From Tubulanus polymorphus (lineage: Eukaryota > Nemertea > Palaeonemertea > Tubulaniformes > Tubulanidae): DNA of 64,000 nucleotides. The notes below the pieces were generated by a model. It was not told where the DNA came from and ran no database searches. It saw nothing but the letters and a program-made list of their open reading frames with translations. Positions within the stretch are counted from its first letter, which is position 1. Each line of letters starts with the position of its first letter. Below are positions 35,501 through 38,500 of the stretch, one piece after another. The stretch covers positions 13,940,485-14,004,484 of the forward strand of contig NC_134027.1 of the NCBI RefSeq assembly GCF_964204645.1, in the 5' to 3' direction. Both the position numbers and the translations under genes were made by a program.

Positions 35501-38500
35501 GTTACAGGATAAAAACCACTCGCAGTGAAAAGACTGCAATTTTTGCTAATTTTGAGAATTGCATAAACGCGGCTCATTAATCGAGCTTATCGACTTGGGG
35601 CAAAATTTTTGTCGGAAGATTTAAAGGACCACTAGTTAAAGATGATAATGCGTGTTTGAAAGTTAATTTCTCTCAGCTGTTTAAACAGCAGCTTAGCGAA
35701 ATTTTGCTGATAGCGTTTTACTTTCGTGCAAAGCCAGTGCAATAGACAGCCCCAGCCGCTAAAAACGTTGGGCTGCGTTAGTGTAATTTGGAAAAGTCAG
35801 CAATATAATGACCGCCCTGCCCCGCTGCGACTGAGACGTAAGCAAGTTAAACTGTATTGCTTTGATGCTTTGACAAACTGACTCCTAAGCAAGATGACCT
35901 TCCAAATCAAATGTAAATTAAGAAAGAAAACAACAAAATTAATTGTTTATTACAATACTTCAATTTCAAAATAAGGATAGGAAAACTATATTGATAATAT
36001 GCCTATATCTCGTGTTTCAGAAACAAAATTCTTAGGGTTCCAAATTGATGACCAGTTAAACTGGAAGTCACACATTAATCTTATTTCCATTAAACTGGCT
36101 AGATTCATTGGTATCATCAGCAAACATAGTTAATTAGGGTTTTCTAACTTTTGTCGAAAACTCTCTTATAATTCTGTTGATTATTATTGTTATTTACATA
36201 TTTTCCACTTTTTTCATAACATAAAATTCATCTTCTCTCGCATTCGACAACTAACAGCTACTTAGCGGAATGTAGAATTCTGATAGAAATATCAAGCTCC
36301 GAATCTGCACGTGGATTCTATGTATATACCGTACATCATTTTTTAAACTTAAAATTGCTTACGGTCAGGCAACACCGGTGGAAATCCACTTTTGGCGATC
36401 GACAATCGGCATTCCCGCACAACCGAGAAAAAAACGTATCTGGAATAGCAATTGATTCACGAAAAACGTACTCGGACTAAATACGGAATGCCAGTTATTA
36501 AGAATGGTACGAACGCACGCGACTGTGACAAACGCTAGATACATGCATTTCAAATAGCTTTAGTTCGTTGTTTTGTTCGCGGAATATTACAAACATTCAA
36601 TAGGTTTTATCTATTTATTGTACGTATTTTTATATTGAATTGATTTGGTCCGCTCGATTAGGCCGTAGATGTTCCACATTTGTGGTCTTCAGCTTACTGA
36701 TTAGCGTCAGAAAATGTCAGCTTCGTGTTACCTTGTCGTCGCCTATATTAACAGGCCTTAAGTCAGTTGAAGATATCTACCCACTGCAGCGATAAAGACT
36801 GATGGTACCCTTCGTGATTTTGTTTTTATGATAGTTATTGGTCGTCAAATTCATTGAATGGACGTCAAATTCATTGAATTGATTTGAAATGAAGTTTCCA
36901 TTTCTTCGTGACTCGCTGGACCGACTTGTCACTCATTGGCCTTGTTCCCTCTTGCATAGTTAACGCTACTAATTCGGATTGGTCATTTCACAGAGATGCC
37001 ATTCTGAATCTGTCGATTCCCAACAGCGCCTTAACTGTTTTTGAATGCCTACCCCACCCTGAATTCTGTTCCCACACAAATTAGACTAATAAAATACACG
37101 TAGATTCAAATACTATAGCCAAATTATGCTGTCATTGTAAAATTTATTCACTAACTTGAGCACTGTACCCTAAATTAAAGCATGCTCGCTTGCAGGAGTT
37201 TAATCGCCTCCTGCCGAAGCTCACACCAACACAAACCCTGATGCAGACCTTATTGCTGTATAACTCCGGTCTAAGATTTCCTGGGTGGACAGGTTGCCAC
37301 TATAGCCTATATCTAGTGAATCGGATGTTTAGTATTAATAGAGCAAACCTGCCAGCGAAAAACAACGCATCTGATGTGATTGGCTTAATACATAGACTGG
37401 TGGATACTCGGCGGCAAACTGTCCATTAAAGAAATCTTGGGAAGTGTAATAATAGACTATAAAGGGTCTGCGGCCAGGCTTTGTTTAGCCATGAGCTTCA
37501 GCAGGAGGCAATAAAACCTTGGCAAGCGAGGATGTTCCAAGACAATTCAAATTTAAATCAAAAATACCCTTATTGCTCCTTAATGACTTAAAACATTGTT
37601 GAACAATAAAAAATGAACTATAAATGATAAATATGAAAAATATTAGTAAACAGTACACATGACATTGAATCAAACATGAATTTATGTATTTACAGTGCAA
37701 AACAGCTCTAACTCAATTATCTAGGATATGATTTGAGCCAAGAATCAAGTATTTGGAAGTAATTGGACATGATAATTGAATTTCTGATACCCTATTTAGA
37801 ATTACAAAGTATTTCCTGTTCCTGTCATTTGCGCAGTACCACAAATCAAGCCTGTGTTCTTCGACGGATTCAATATGGTGTATCTATGGGCAACAATCCC
37901 CGCCAAAAAGATGTTTTGTTTCACGTAGCGAAAAAGGAAATTCCATGCCTCAAAGACATTTTCGTACCACAGCTCATGCGCCCAATGTCAGTAGAGGGCG
38001 CCACGTATGTTTAAATCATGTTGTCCTGGTGACCCAGAAATAATTCTTTCAGCGTTACCATTTTAGCTGTTTCGCCCGCAGTTTCGGCGTTTCAACTAGC
38101 AGTTTGTGCGATCTTCTTAAAATGACGGATATTTGGGAAACCCGGAAATAGTTTGCCTTTTAACTGCTGGGAGATCGTTGTTTTCTATTGGCCACAGCAG
38201 ATCTCACAGTACACGCATAGCGGAAGTTAACAAACACACGTGTCTGCTGTGGTGGATTGAAAACATTAGGTGGTGTCGATTTTCTATCCACCAGAGCAGG
38301 ATCGTTCAATGTTGTGATGGATAGAAATTATTTCAAAAGTATTTTTTGTGCGTATTAGCAGGCAAACTCATTTCTTTCCTTTTGAAGGATTTTAAGCCGT
38401 CTGTTCGTTCGTCCATGGGTAGACGGAATTCAGTTATTATGGGAAGTTTTAAAGACGCTTGAATGTAATGTCTTGATATTTGGGTTACACAAGTAGGCCT